Source: Melittangium boletus DSM 14713
GTDB taxonomy: Bacteria; Myxococcota; Myxococcia; Myxococcales; Myxococcaceae
Length of the DNA stretch: 64,000 nt
Reading direction: 5' to 3'
NCBI RefSeq assembly: GCF_002305855.1
Contig: NZ_CP022163.1
Span: 7,321,765-7,385,764 of the forward strand
In this document: piece after piece, positions 50,522 to 61,003 of the stretch
Position numbering within the stretch: position 1 is the first letter of the stretch
Layout: the number at the start of each line of letters is the position of its first letter
Notes under the pieces: model-generated
Told to the model about the DNA's origin: nothing
What the model saw: the letters and a program-made list of their open reading frames with translations, nothing else
Database searches by the model: none
Made by a program: the position numbers and the translations under genes

Positions 50522-50622
50522 GGGGGAGTCCTTTCCCTTCCGGGGTTGAGATCGGCCGTGGCCGTTCAGTCCAGCGACGAATGGGCGCTGGACGGATCGA
50601 CACGGGCCCGACTTTTTTCGCC

Positions 50623-50658
50623 CGCGTAGGCGCCTGTCCGGGTCACCGTGAAGGTTCC
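50623..50658 (-). pseudogene. Remnant of the 3' end of a PfkB kinase gene
   Basis: These 36 bases match 52416-52451 of the intact PfkB gene at 33 positions and, on the minus strand, encode GTFTVTRTGAYAG against GAFTVTRPGSYAA there. Nothing of the rest of the gene is found next to it. It is a gene scrap left by duplication and deletion. Confidence 0.6.
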
Positions 50659-50659
50659 T

Positions 50660-50831
50660 CATTGCCTGGGCACCTACCGCGTGGCGGCGACCACTCGCTG
50701 GTGTGACAATGTGAGTGGCTATGCGGATTTTTTCACCGGGGGCGTGCCTTACAGCCCCCCCCCGCTTGGCGAACCGCATCGCTCGGTTTCGAGCCTATGT
50801 CGCGGCGCCAGTCACCCCGCACGTGGCATGA
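50660..50831 (+). pseudogene. Remnant of the 3' end of the lipoprotein gene at 47641
   Basis: TYRVAATTRWCDNVSGYADFFTGG here matches SYRVAATTTWRANVSGYADFFTGS at the end of the lipoprotein gene. After a C-run near 50757-50763 the frame shifts and continues as RIARFRAYVAAP, like TTRLRAYVELQ. Only the last 55 or so codons remain and no start precedes them. Confidence 0.65.
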
Positions 50832-50880
50832 TGAAGTCCGTGTGCTGCCGTGCGGCTTCCTGGCAAGCCGCTGGGGAAAG

Positions 50881-51645
50881 ATGACGTCCATGAAGGGTTC
50901 GTTGCCGATTCTTCTGCTCGGAGTGGGGTGCGCCACTCCACCTGAAACGAACACCCTGGCGCGGGGGATGGTCGTCGCCAAGGGGCCTTGGTCGCAGGTT
51001 CCCGCCGTTGAAATGCCCGCGGGAGATGCCTCCATCCCCATCACTTTGCTCCGGGACGCGGCGGACGCGCTTCTCATGCTTCCTGGTGCCAAGGTGTGTG
51101 ACCCCGCGGAGAATCGGCCCCTGGTGGGTTTGTCCACGGAGTATTGCTCGACGGTCTATGTTGCTGGCGGTCGTGAATCCCTCTCCTGGCGAGTGACCGA
51201 GCCCAGTCAGGGAAACCACAGTTCATGCAAACCGTTCTTCAAGGTGAAGGATGACGACTACCCTGACTCTCAAGTCTGGGTTGTGGGGTACATCCACAAT
51301 CACCCGTGTGCTTCGACTCCCTCCTCGCTCGATCTCGGTGCATGGCCTACGGATAGCCTCGATCCATATGTGTCCATGGCGGAAGTCCGCCTGATTCCGG
51401 GCAACCCGAGTCCTGCCATTTACAAGAGTACGAGCATCGAGATGGCTTCGGCACTGGTGGCGGAGCGTCAGGACGGTACGCGCATCTTCCTGCGCTATTT
51501 CCCCACAGGGGAAATACAGCAGTGGAGTGATGGGCGGGATCATTGGGTCACCCTTGGCACCTGCGTTCCGCGGGAACCAGACAATCACAGTCGCGGTCGC
51601 GTACCCCAATGCAGTCATGGTCCTCTGCGATTGTTGCGCGAGTAG
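50881..51645 (+). CDS. Lipoprotein with JAB/MPN-like metalloprotease motif
   Basis: A 254-residue lipoprotein from ATG 50881 (50890 is in frame too). Signal peptide SLPILLLGVGC. The middle reads VWVVGYIHNHPCASTPSSLDLG: HxHP then PSSxD (His139, His141, Ser148/149, Asp151) is very like the JAMM zinc site of JAB/Mov34 proteases (HxH-x7-SxxD), though one residue shorter. A possible upstream Glu is in LSTEYC. JAB enzymes cut isopeptide or peptide bonds; an exported lipoprotein member would act in the envelope. The next gene is another lipoprotein starting 31 bases on, likely co-transcribed. Confidence 0.65.
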   Translation: MTSMKGSLPILLLGVGCATPPETNTLARGMVVAKGPWSQVPAVEMPAGDASIPITLLRDAADALLMLPGAKVCDPAENRPLVGLSTEYCSTVYVAGGRESLSWRVTEPSQGNHSSCKPFFKVKDDDYPDSQVWVVGYIHNHPCASTPSSLDLGAWPTDSLDPYVSMAEVRLIPGNPSPAIYKSTSIEMASALVAERQDGTRIFLRYFPTGEIQQWSDGRDHWVTLGTCVPREPDNHSRGRVPQCSHGPLRLLRE

Positions 51646-51676
51646 GCGTCAGCCGTATGTGGGCCGGGAAAACGAA

Positions 51677-52363
51677 ATGAACAAGGTATTTGCGCTCGCA
51701 TTGCTCGCGGTGGTGCTCTCGGGATGTGCCGTGCCCGCGGCCGCTAGGAAGGGTCCGGTCGAGTGGCCAGACGAATCCTCGACCCAACTCCTCGTCCCCT
51801 CCGTCGAGGCGGGAGCCGCACTCGCCGCGGCGGCCGCCATCCGCGAGATGGTGCGGACCAATCCGTATCCAGATTTGTTCTGGGGGTGCTCGAGCCCCGA
51901 GCAGGGCTTGGATGTCGCCGTCTTCAAGGACTCGACGTCGGGATTGTATTACGTGGTGGTAAGCCAGCACTTCAACCGGTGCGGCGGCCCGCGAGTGCGT
52001 GTGCTCGATGGATGGTATGAATATGCGGTGACCCCTCAGGGAGAGATAGTGGGTGAAGTCCCGCCCATGGTGGGGGAGGACGCCGAGGCCATTCCTTCCC
52101 ATCCGGGTTCTTCTCCACTTGAGCCAACCTCCCCACCTGCCAATACGCCCGCGCCGACGCCGCCAACCTTGGTTTCTCCGCCAGCTCCCGAGGCACCGCC
52201 TTCGGTTGTGCCCGCTCCCGTCTCTCCACCGCCCGCGTCGTCGGAGCCGGGTACGCCGGAATCTGCACCCGCCAGTCCGATAGAGGGCGGGGCACATAAG
52301 GACCCCGGCGAGGGTCCCCAGGGGACTGTGCATTCACAGGGTGCTCCACTCACCGGGAGGTGA
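51677..52363 (+). CDS. Hypothetical lipoprotein with Pro-rich tail
   Basis: A 228-residue lipoprotein; ATG 51677 (MNKVFALALLAVVLSGC) gives a textbook lipobox LSGC. The mature N-terminal 120 residues have two cysteines (FWGCSSPEQG and NRCGGPRVRV), probably disulfide-linked, with LYYVVVSQHF and WYEYAVTPQGEIVGE as beta strands. The C-terminal 95 residues are a Pro/Ser/Ala-rich low-complexity tail that could span peptidoglycan. Follows the JAB-like lipoprotein in the same direction. No family recognised. Confidence 0.7.
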   Translation: MNKVFALALLAVVLSGCAVPAAARKGPVEWPDESSTQLLVPSVEAGAALAAAAAIREMVRTNPYPDLFWGCSSPEQGLDVAVFKDSTSGLYYVVVSQHFNRCGGPRVRVLDGWYEYAVTPQGEIVGEVPPMVGEDAEAIPSHPGSSPLEPTSPPANTPAPTPPTLVSPPAPEAPPSVVPAPVSPPPASSEPGTPESAPASPIEGGAHKDPGEGPQGTVHSQGAPLTGR

Positions 52364-52373
52364 GCGCGGTCTC

Positions 52374-53342
52374 TCAGGAGCGGAGTGCCGCCAGGTCGTC
52401 GCGCCGGGGCAGCGCCGCGTAGGAGCCTGGCCGGGTCACCGTGAAGGCTCCGCAGCGCGTGGCGAACTCCAGGGACTCGCGCATCCGGGCCTCGTCGGCG
52501 GTCCAGGTGGAGAGGGTGCCACGGGTGAGCCGCGCGTCCACCAGGCGCGAGAGCAGGCCGCCGATGAAGGCATCTCCCGCCGCCGTGGTGTCGACGACCT
52601 GGACCTTCGGCGGTGTCACCCGGAGCTGACCGTGCGCCGTCACCGCGGTCACGGGCTCGCCTCCGTCGGTGATGACGATCAACGCCGCCCCGGACGCCAG
52701 ACGGGCCTGGAGATAGCTCTCCTCGGAGGCCGCTCCGCGCAGCAGGTCCAACTCCTCGCGCGCCAGCTTGATGAGCTGGGCCTGGTCGAGCAGCGCGGTG
52801 ACGCGGGCCGTATCCACGCGATGGCCCGGCCACAGGTTGGCGCGGATGTTGGCGTCCACGCTGATGAGCGCCCCGGCCGCCGCCGCGCGCTCCGCCACCG
52901 CGAAGGTGGTGGCAGTGATGGCCTCCTCCGTCAGCGTGTTCGAGCACAGGTGGAGGATGGACTCGGAGTCGAACAGGTTCGCGGGCAGGTGTTCGGGCCG
53001 GTACAGCAGGTCCGCCGAGGGAGGCCGGTAGAAGTCGAAGCGGCGCTCCCCGGACGCGTCCCGGGAGACGAAGGCCAGGGCGGTCTTCGCCTCGCCGGTG
53101 CGCGCCACGTGGCTCACGTCCACGCCGTGCGAGGACAATTCATCGAGGATGAAGTCCCCGAAGCGGTCGCGCCCCAGCATGCCGACGAAGAGGCTCGGTA
53201 CGCCCAGCCGCGCGCAGGCCACGGCCACGTTGGCCGGAGCCCCCCCCGCATAGGGCGTGAAGGTTTCCTGCGCGCTGGAGGTGCCCAGTCGGCTGGACAG
53301 CATGTCGACCAGGGCTTCGCCGAAGGCGATGAGGCGCGTCAT
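52374..53342 (-). CDS. PfkB-family sugar kinase, probable fructokinase
   Basis: A 322-residue ribokinase/PfkB enzyme. The N-terminal signature is YAGGAPANVAVACARLG (GG-x-PANVA), and the C-terminal signature VVDTTAAGDAFIGGLLSRL carries the catalytic Asp and anion hole. It is the last gene of the polyol operon, 15 bases after mannitol dehydrogenase, whose product is fructose, so fructokinase (fructose to fructose-6-P, EC 2.7.1.4) is the natural assignment. A 36-base piece of its 3' end is repeated at 50623-50658. Confidence 0.9.
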   Translation of the reverse strand: MTRLIAFGEALVDMLSSRLGTSSAQETFTPYAGGAPANVAVACARLGVPSLFVGMLGRDRFGDFILDELSSHGVDVSHVARTGEAKTALAFVSRDASGERRFDFYRPPSADLLYRPEHLPANLFDSESILHLCSNTLTEEAITATTFAVAERAAAAGALISVDANIRANLWPGHRVDTARVTALLDQAQLIKLAREELDLLRGAASEESYLQARLASGAALIVITDGGEPVTAVTAHGQLRVTPPKVQVVDTTAAGDAFIGGLLSRLVDARLTRGTLSTWTADEARMRESLEFATRCGAFTVTRPGSYAALPRRDDLAALRS

Positions 53343-53357
53343 GGCTCGCTCGTTTCC

Positions 53358-54857
53358 TCAGGCCTGGGCGGAGGGAGGGGACTCGCGCGATGCGTCGAGC
53401 GACTTGAGCGTGGCGACCACGCCCTGCTCGTCGATCTGCTTGCGCAGCTTGAGGTACAGCTCCACGAAGCCCGGGTGCGCTGGAATCTGCGTGCCGACGA
53501 CCTCCTTGAGCTGGATGAGCGTCATGGGCGAATCGCTCTTGATGACTGGCTCGAGCAGGTGGCGCGCGTTGGGCTCGTTGAGCGTGTGGGGCTCGCCCTT
53601 CTCGTCCGTGCCCTTGAGGTAGCGGTCGTAGGCGGCGAGGAAGAACGCGATGCGGTGGTACGGGCGGTTGTTGGCGAGGATGGGGTGCAGGGTGGGCAGG
53701 ACGAAGCCGGAGATCTTCGAGCCGCCATCCATGCACAGCCGCGCGAGTTGATCGCCCACGGCGCGGTTGCCGAAGCGCTCGAGCAGCTTGTCCTTGTAGG
53801 AGGGGATGTCGAGCCCCGGCAGGGACTTGAGCCACACGCCCGCGTCATGATCCAGGAAGCCGCGCAGGTAGCCGAAGAAGAGCGGATCGTGCAGCGCGTC
53901 GTCCACCTTGCGCAGGCCCGACAGATAGGCTGGGTAGGACAGCATGGTGTGGGTCGCGTTGAGCAGGCGGATCTTCGCGTCCTCGTAGGGCGACACGTCC
54001 TGGGTGAACATCACGCCCACGGCGTCCCACTCGGGGCGGCCGTTGGGGAAGTTGTCCTCCAGCACCCACTGGATGAAGTCCTCGCAGATGACCGGGGCGG
54101 CATCGTCCACCTGGGTCAGGTCGCGCAGCTTCTGCCGGGCGGCGTTGTCCGTCGCCGGGGTGATGCGGTCCACCATGCCGTTGGGGAAGGCGACCTCGCG
54201 CTCGATCCACGCGGCGAGCTCCGGATCCCTCGCCTTGGCGAAGGCCACCACGGCGCGTTTGGCCTGGGAGCCGTTGTGGCGCAGGTTGTCGCAGGACATG
54301 ACGGTGAAGGGCTTCACGCCCGCGGCGCGGCGGCGCGCCAGCGCCTCCACGAGGTAGCCGAACACGCCCTGGGGTGAGCCGGGGTGGGCCAGGTCATGCG
54401 CGACGGCGGGGTGCTTGAGGTTGAACGTCCCGTGCTCGTCGATGAGGTAGCCGCCCTCGGTGATGGTCAGCGAGACGATGCGGATGTCCGGGTGGCTCAG
54501 CTTCGCGAGCACCGCCTCCGGGCTGTCCGGAGCGTAGAGGTATTCCACCATGCACTCGACGACGCGCGAGACGTGGGAGCCGTCCGGCGCCATCTCGCTC
54601 ACGGTGTAGAGGCCGTCCTGCTTCTTCATGGCCGCGGCCATGGCGGCGTCATGGGGCAGCAGGTTGATGCCACAGAGGCCCCAGCCCTCCTGGCCGGGCC
54701 GGGCGAGGGCGCGGTCGGTGTAGATGGCCTCGTGCGCGCGGTGGAAGCCGCCCACGCCGATGTGGGCGATGCCCGCGCGGACCTTGCTCCGGTCATAGCC
54801 GGGGCGGACGACGGTGGAGGGCAGGCTGGAGAGGTGGGCCTGATCGAGAGTGTGCAT
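53358..54857 (-). CDS. Mannitol 2-dehydrogenase family (MtlK/long-chain polyol dehydrogenase)
   Basis: A 499-residue NAD-dependent dehydrogenase of the long-chain zinc-free type: mannitol to fructose, possibly also arabitol to xylulose or sorbitol to fructose. IAHIGVGGFHRAHEAIY is the Rossmann motif; AKIRLLNATHTMLSY provides the catalytic Lys-x(4)-Asn-x(2)-His set; VMSCDNLRHNG and VDRITPATD are conserved. It lies 17 bases after the ABC ATPase gene. Specificity among polyols cannot be decided from sequence alone; with xylB nearby, D-arabitol use is possible. Confidence 0.93.
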   Translation of the reverse strand: MHTLDQAHLSSLPSTVVRPGYDRSKVRAGIAHIGVGGFHRAHEAIYTDRALARPGQEGWGLCGINLLPHDAAMAAAMKKQDGLYTVSEMAPDGSHVSRVVECMVEYLYAPDSPEAVLAKLSHPDIRIVSLTITEGGYLIDEHGTFNLKHPAVAHDLAHPGSPQGVFGYLVEALARRRAAGVKPFTVMSCDNLRHNGSQAKRAVVAFAKARDPELAAWIEREVAFPNGMVDRITPATDNAARQKLRDLTQVDDAAPVICEDFIQWVLEDNFPNGRPEWDAVGVMFTQDVSPYEDAKIRLLNATHTMLSYPAYLSGLRKVDDALHDPLFFGYLRGFLDHDAGVWLKSLPGLDIPSYKDKLLERFGNRAVGDQLARLCMDGGSKISGFVLPTLHPILANNRPYHRIAFFLAAYDRYLKGTDEKGEPHTLNEPNARHLLEPVIKSDSPMTLIQLKEVVGTQIPAHPGFVELYLKLRKQIDEQGVVATLKSLDASRESPPSAQA

Positions 54858-54874
54858 GGGGGCGGGGGTGTAGC

Positions 54875-55957
<1,083 letters not shown>

Positions 55958-55970
55958 GGGACGTGCTCCG

Positions 55971-56804
55971 TTACTTGACGGCGCCGAAGGTCAGGCCGCG
56001 GACGAGTTGTTTCTGAGAGCCCCAGCCCAGTATCAGGATCGGAGCGCAGGCGAGGGTGGAAATGGCGGAGAGCTTGGCCCAGAAGAGGCCTTCGGGGCTG
56101 GCGAACGAGGCGACCAGGGCGCTGAGCGGCGCGGCCTTGGTGGTGGTCAGGTTGAGGGACCAGAAGGCCTCGTTCCAGTTGAGGATGAGCGCCAGGAGCG
56201 CGGTGGAGGCCAGGCCTCCGCGGCTCACCGGCAGGAGCACGCGGTAGATTTCCTGGGCGGTGGTGGCGCCGTCCATGCGCGCGGCTTCCAGGATGTCCCG
56301 GGGGATGTCGCGGAAGTAGGTGTAGATCATCCACACCATGATGGGCAGGTTGACGAGCGCGAACACGATGACGAGCAGGATGCGCGAGTCGAGCAGGCCC
56401 GAGGCGCGCGCGAGCAGGTAGATGGGCACCAGCACGCCCACTCCGGGCAGCATCTTGGTGGACAGCATCCACATGAGGGTGCCCTGGGTGCGCTGGCTGG
56501 GGTGGAAGGCGAACGAGTAGGCCGCCGGCACCGCCACGAGCATGCCCAGGAGCGTGGCGCCGCCGCTGGTGACGAGCGAGTTCCAGGCGAAGTGCAGGTA
56601 GTTGTTGCGCTCGAGGATCTCCCGGTAGTTCTCCAGCGTGGGCGTGAAGAGGAACTCGGGGGGCATGGAGAAGGCGCCCAGCTCCGTCTTGAAGCTGGTG
56701 AGCACCATCCAGAAGATGGGGAAGAAGACGATGAGGGCGACGAGCCAGGCGCAGATCGCTCGAATCGTCTCGGTGACCCGGCGGCGTTTTTTCAAGTCGG
56801 GCAT
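55971..56804 (-). CDS. Sugar/polyol ABC transporter permease (MalG/SmoG type)
   Basis: A 277-residue inner-membrane protein with six spans, beginning ICAWLVALIVFFPIFWMVLTSFKTE, the usual MalG-type start with the conserved SFKT. The EAA loop is EAARMDGATTAQEIYRVLLP, which docks on the ATPase. It is separated from the other permease by seven bases. The end RGLTFGAVK is typical of polyol (SmoG/MtlG) members. Confidence 0.93.
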   Translation of the reverse strand: MPDLKKRRRVTETIRAICAWLVALIVFFPIFWMVLTSFKTELGAFSMPPEFLFTPTLENYREILERNNYLHFAWNSLVTSGGATLLGMLVAVPAAYSFAFHPSQRTQGTLMWMLSTKMLPGVGVLVPIYLLARASGLLDSRILLVIVFALVNLPIMVWMIYTYFRDIPRDILEAARMDGATTAQEIYRVLLPVSRGGLASTALLALILNWNEAFWSLNLTTTKAAPLSALVASFASPEGLFWAKLSAISTLACAPILILGWGSQKQLVRGLTFGAVK

Positions 56805-56811
56805 GGGGGGT

Positions 56812-57690
56812 TCAAGCCTCGGTGAGGGATTTGCCGATCAGGCGGATCAGGAAGACGGCGACCAGGTTGGCGAGCACCACGGCGACGAGGCCGCCCGCGC
56901 TGGCCGCGCCCACGTCGAACTCGAGCAGGGCCTGGGTGAAGATGAGGAAGGGCAGGTTGGTGGTGGCGTCGCCGGGGCCGCCGCCCGTGGTGGTGAAGAT
57001 CTCCGCGAAGATGTTGAGCAGGAAGATGGACTCCACCATCACCACCACCGCGATGGGCCGCGCCAGGTGCGGCAGCGTCAGGTGGCGGAAGACGGCCACG
57101 GGCGTGGCGCCGTCCATCTGCGCGGCTTCCTTCTGCTCCTGATCCATGGACTGCAGGGACGTCACGAAGATGAGGATGGCGAAGGGCAGCCACTCCCACG
57201 CGACGATGAGGATGATGGACAAGAGGGGCCAGTCGGAGAACCAGTTGATGGGCGTGAGGCCCACGAGCTGGAACAGCCACGCGAAGAGCCCCGACACGGG
57301 GTTCATCAACAGGTTCTTCCAGACCAGCGCGCTCACCGTGGGCATGATGAAGAAGGGCGAGATGAGCAGCATGCGCACGATGCCCTGGCCCGGGAAACGC
57401 GCGTCCACCAGCACGCTGATGAGCACGCCCAGCACCACGGTGATGACGAGCACGCTGCCCACCAGCAGCAGCGTGTTGACGAGGCTCGTCAGGAAGCTCG
57501 GGTAGGTGAAGAAGTAGGTGAAGTTCTCCAGACCCACGAACTTCGTTTTGCCCGGGTAGAGCAGGTTGTAATACTGGGTGGAGAAATACAGCGTCATGAC
57601 CAGCGGCACGATCATCCATGCGAACAGCATGATGATCGCCGGAGACGCGGTGAGGCGTCCGGCGCGGCTGGGATGGCGGGCTTCGCTCAT
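56812..57690 (-). CDS. Sugar/polyol ABC transporter permease (MalF/SmoF type)
   Basis: A 292-residue membrane protein; ATG 57690 has AGGAG seven bases ahead (a GTG at 57693 is adjacent). Six spans, with LTASPAIIMLFAWMIVPLVMTLYFS first; the EAA loop is EAAQMDGATPVAVFRHLTLP. YYNLLYPGKTKFVGLENF is the periplasmic loop usual in mannitol/sorbitol transporters. It partners the downstream MalG-type permease. Confidence 0.93.
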   Translation of the reverse strand: MSEARHPSRAGRLTASPAIIMLFAWMIVPLVMTLYFSTQYYNLLYPGKTKFVGLENFTYFFTYPSFLTSLVNTLLLVGSVLVITVVLGVLISVLVDARFPGQGIVRMLLISPFFIMPTVSALVWKNLLMNPVSGLFAWLFQLVGLTPINWFSDWPLLSIILIVAWEWLPFAILIFVTSLQSMDQEQKEAAQMDGATPVAVFRHLTLPHLARPIAVVVMVESIFLLNIFAEIFTTTGGGPGDATTNLPFLIFTQALLEFDVGAASAGGLVAVVLANLVAVFLIRLIGKSLTEA

Positions 57691-57745
57691 CACGGCACTC
57701 CTGGGGGGTAAGAATGAAGGAGGGAGAAAGGACGGAGAGGCGCGC

Positions 57746-59074
<1,329 letters not shown>

Positions 59075-59223
59075 GCGGCGGCTCCGGCGGCTGCACCCAC
59101 GTGAGGCAAGCCGTGTCGATGGGGAGGGGGGTGCCAAGCAGACAACCGCCCCAATCCATCAAATCCGAACACCGAGGGCCAGAAAGTTGAGCCGCAAGTG
59201 AACTCTTTCGCGTGCTGACCGTG

Positions 59224-60966
59224 TCAGCTTCGATCGCGGCGCACCTGCGCCTTGCGACCGCGCAGCGTGGCTTGACGCAGTGCGGTGATGATCTGATCCG
59301 CGAGGGGCTCGGGCACCTCGACGAGCGAATAGGTGTCACCAATCTGGATGGCGCCGATGCGCTTGCCCTCCACACCCGCCTCGCCCGCGATGGCGCCCAC
59401 CAGGTCCGAGGGCCGCACGCCGGCTTGCCGGCCCACGCCGATGAACAGGCGCGCCATGTCGAAGTTCTCGTCGGGGTCCGCGCGGCGCTTGGGGGAGCGC
59501 CGGGTGTCGGGCCGGGTGTCGGGCCGTGCTCCCGTGGGGGCCGGGCGCTCTCCGGTGCGCGGGGCGCCCCGGGGTCCCCGGGCGGGCCGCTCCGAGGGGG
59601 GCGGCACGAGCGGGATCTCCTCATCCTCCTCCTCCTGTCCCTCCACCTGGGCGTCGTGCAGCAACTTCACCGCGGCGGTGGCCACGTCCACCATGTCGAA
59701 CTCGGAGGCGAGGCTCTCCACCACGGAGCGGTAGGAGTCCAGCTCCCCGGCCACCAGGGCCTCGCGCAGGGAGGCCCTCACGAGCTCCAGACGGCGCGCG
59801 CGCAGGTCCGCCACGGTGGGCACCGTGGCCAGTTCGATCTTCTGGCCGGTGAGCTTCTCGATGTTGCGCAAGAGCCGGTGCTCGCGCGGCTCGGCCAGGG
59901 TGATGGCCACGCCCTCGCGCCCGGCGCGGCCCGTGCGGCCGATGCGGTGCACGTAGGCCTCGGGGGCGTTGGGCACGTCGTAGTTGACGACGTGGGACAG
60001 CTTCTCGATGTCCAATCCGCGCGCGGCCACGTCCGTGGCGATGAGCAGTTCCACCGCGTGGGTCTTGAACTGCTTGAGCACGCGATCCCGCTGGCTCTGA
60101 TCCATGCCGCCGTGCAGCGCCTGGGCGCGCCAGCCCCGGCCGTTGAGGGACACGGTGAGCTCGTCCACTTCCGTGCGGGTGCGGCAGAAGACGATGGCGG
60201 CGGTGGGGCCCTCCACGTCCAGCACGCGCCCGAGCGTGGCGGCCTTGAAGGGGCGCGGGACGATGTAGGCCGTCTGCCGGACGCGCGGCCCGGCGCCCGC
60301 CGCCAGCTTCTCCTTGGCGATCTTCACGTGCACGGGCGAGCGCAGGTGGCGCTCGGCGATGGAGGCGATGCGCGGGGGCAGGGTGGCGGAGAAGAGCGCC
60401 GTCTGCCGCTCCTCGGGGGTGGCGTCGAGGATGGCCTCCAGGTCCTCGGCGAAGCCCATGTCCAGCATCTCGTCCGCCTCGTCGAGCACCACGGTGCGCA
60501 GGGACTCGAGCAGGAGCGACTGGCGCTTGAGGTGATCCAACGCGCGGCCGGGCGTGGCCACGATGACGTCCACGCCGCGCTTGAGCACGCGCAGCTGCTG
60601 CCCGATGGGCTGGCCGCCGTAGAGCGGCAGCACGCTCACGCCCATCTTCTGGCCGTAGCGGTGGATGGCCTCGGCCACCTGCATGGCCAGCTCGCGCGTG
60701 GGCACGAGCACGAGCGCGGACGTGGAGAAGGGCTCGCGCTTGCCCGGAGTCCCCAGGCGCTGCAGCAGGGGCAGGGAGAAGGCCGCCGTCTTGCCGGTGC
60801 CGGTGGCGGCGATGCCGAGCAGATCCTTGCCCGCGATGAGGGGGGGCAGGGCGGCGCGCTGGATGGGGGTGGGCTCCTCGTAGCCGAGCGCGCCGAGCGC
60901 CTCCACGAGATCAGGGCCGAGGCCCAGTTGTTCGAAGGTGGGAATGGTCTCTGAAGCAGTGTTCAC
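59224..60966 (-). CDS. DEAD-box ATP-dependent RNA helicase (DeaD/CsdA type)
   Basis: A 580-residue RNA helicase. GTG 60966 (VNTASETIPTFEQLGL) is chosen; GTG 60984 is an alternative. Motifs: Q motif YEEPTPIQRAALP, I ATGTGKTAAF, Ia PTRELAMQV, II VLDEADEML, III SATLP, IV IVFCRTR, V ATDVAARGLDI, VI HRIGRTGRAG. After the helicase core comes a Pro/Arg-rich low-complexity linker, then a DbpA-type RNA-binding domain near the C-terminus (NFDMARLFIGVGRQAGVRPSDLVGAIAGE). This architecture fits DeaD/CsdA, which unwinds RNA in ribosome assembly and cold adaptation. Confidence 0.95.
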   Translation of the reverse strand: MNTASETIPTFEQLGLGPDLVEALGALGYEEPTPIQRAALPPLIAGKDLLGIAATGTGKTAAFSLPLLQRLGTPGKREPFSTSALVLVPTRELAMQVAEAIHRYGQKMGVSVLPLYGGQPIGQQLRVLKRGVDVIVATPGRALDHLKRQSLLLESLRTVVLDEADEMLDMGFAEDLEAILDATPEERQTALFSATLPPRIASIAERHLRSPVHVKIAKEKLAAGAGPRVRQTAYIVPRPFKAATLGRVLDVEGPTAAIVFCRTRTEVDELTVSLNGRGWRAQALHGGMDQSQRDRVLKQFKTHAVELLIATDVAARGLDIEKLSHVVNYDVPNAPEAYVHRIGRTGRAGREGVAITLAEPREHRLLRNIEKLTGQKIELATVPTVADLRARRLELVRASLREALVAGELDSYRSVVESLASEFDMVDVATAAVKLLHDAQVEGQEEEDEEIPLVPPPSERPARGPRGAPRTGERPAPTGARPDTRPDTRRSPKRRADPDENFDMARLFIGVGRQAGVRPSDLVGAIAGEAGVEGKRIGAIQIGDTYSLVEVPEPLADQIITALRQATLRGRKAQVRRDRS

Positions 60967-61003
60967 AGTGGGCGCTTGTAGCACCCCCGTCGTCCCAGGT
61001 CTC

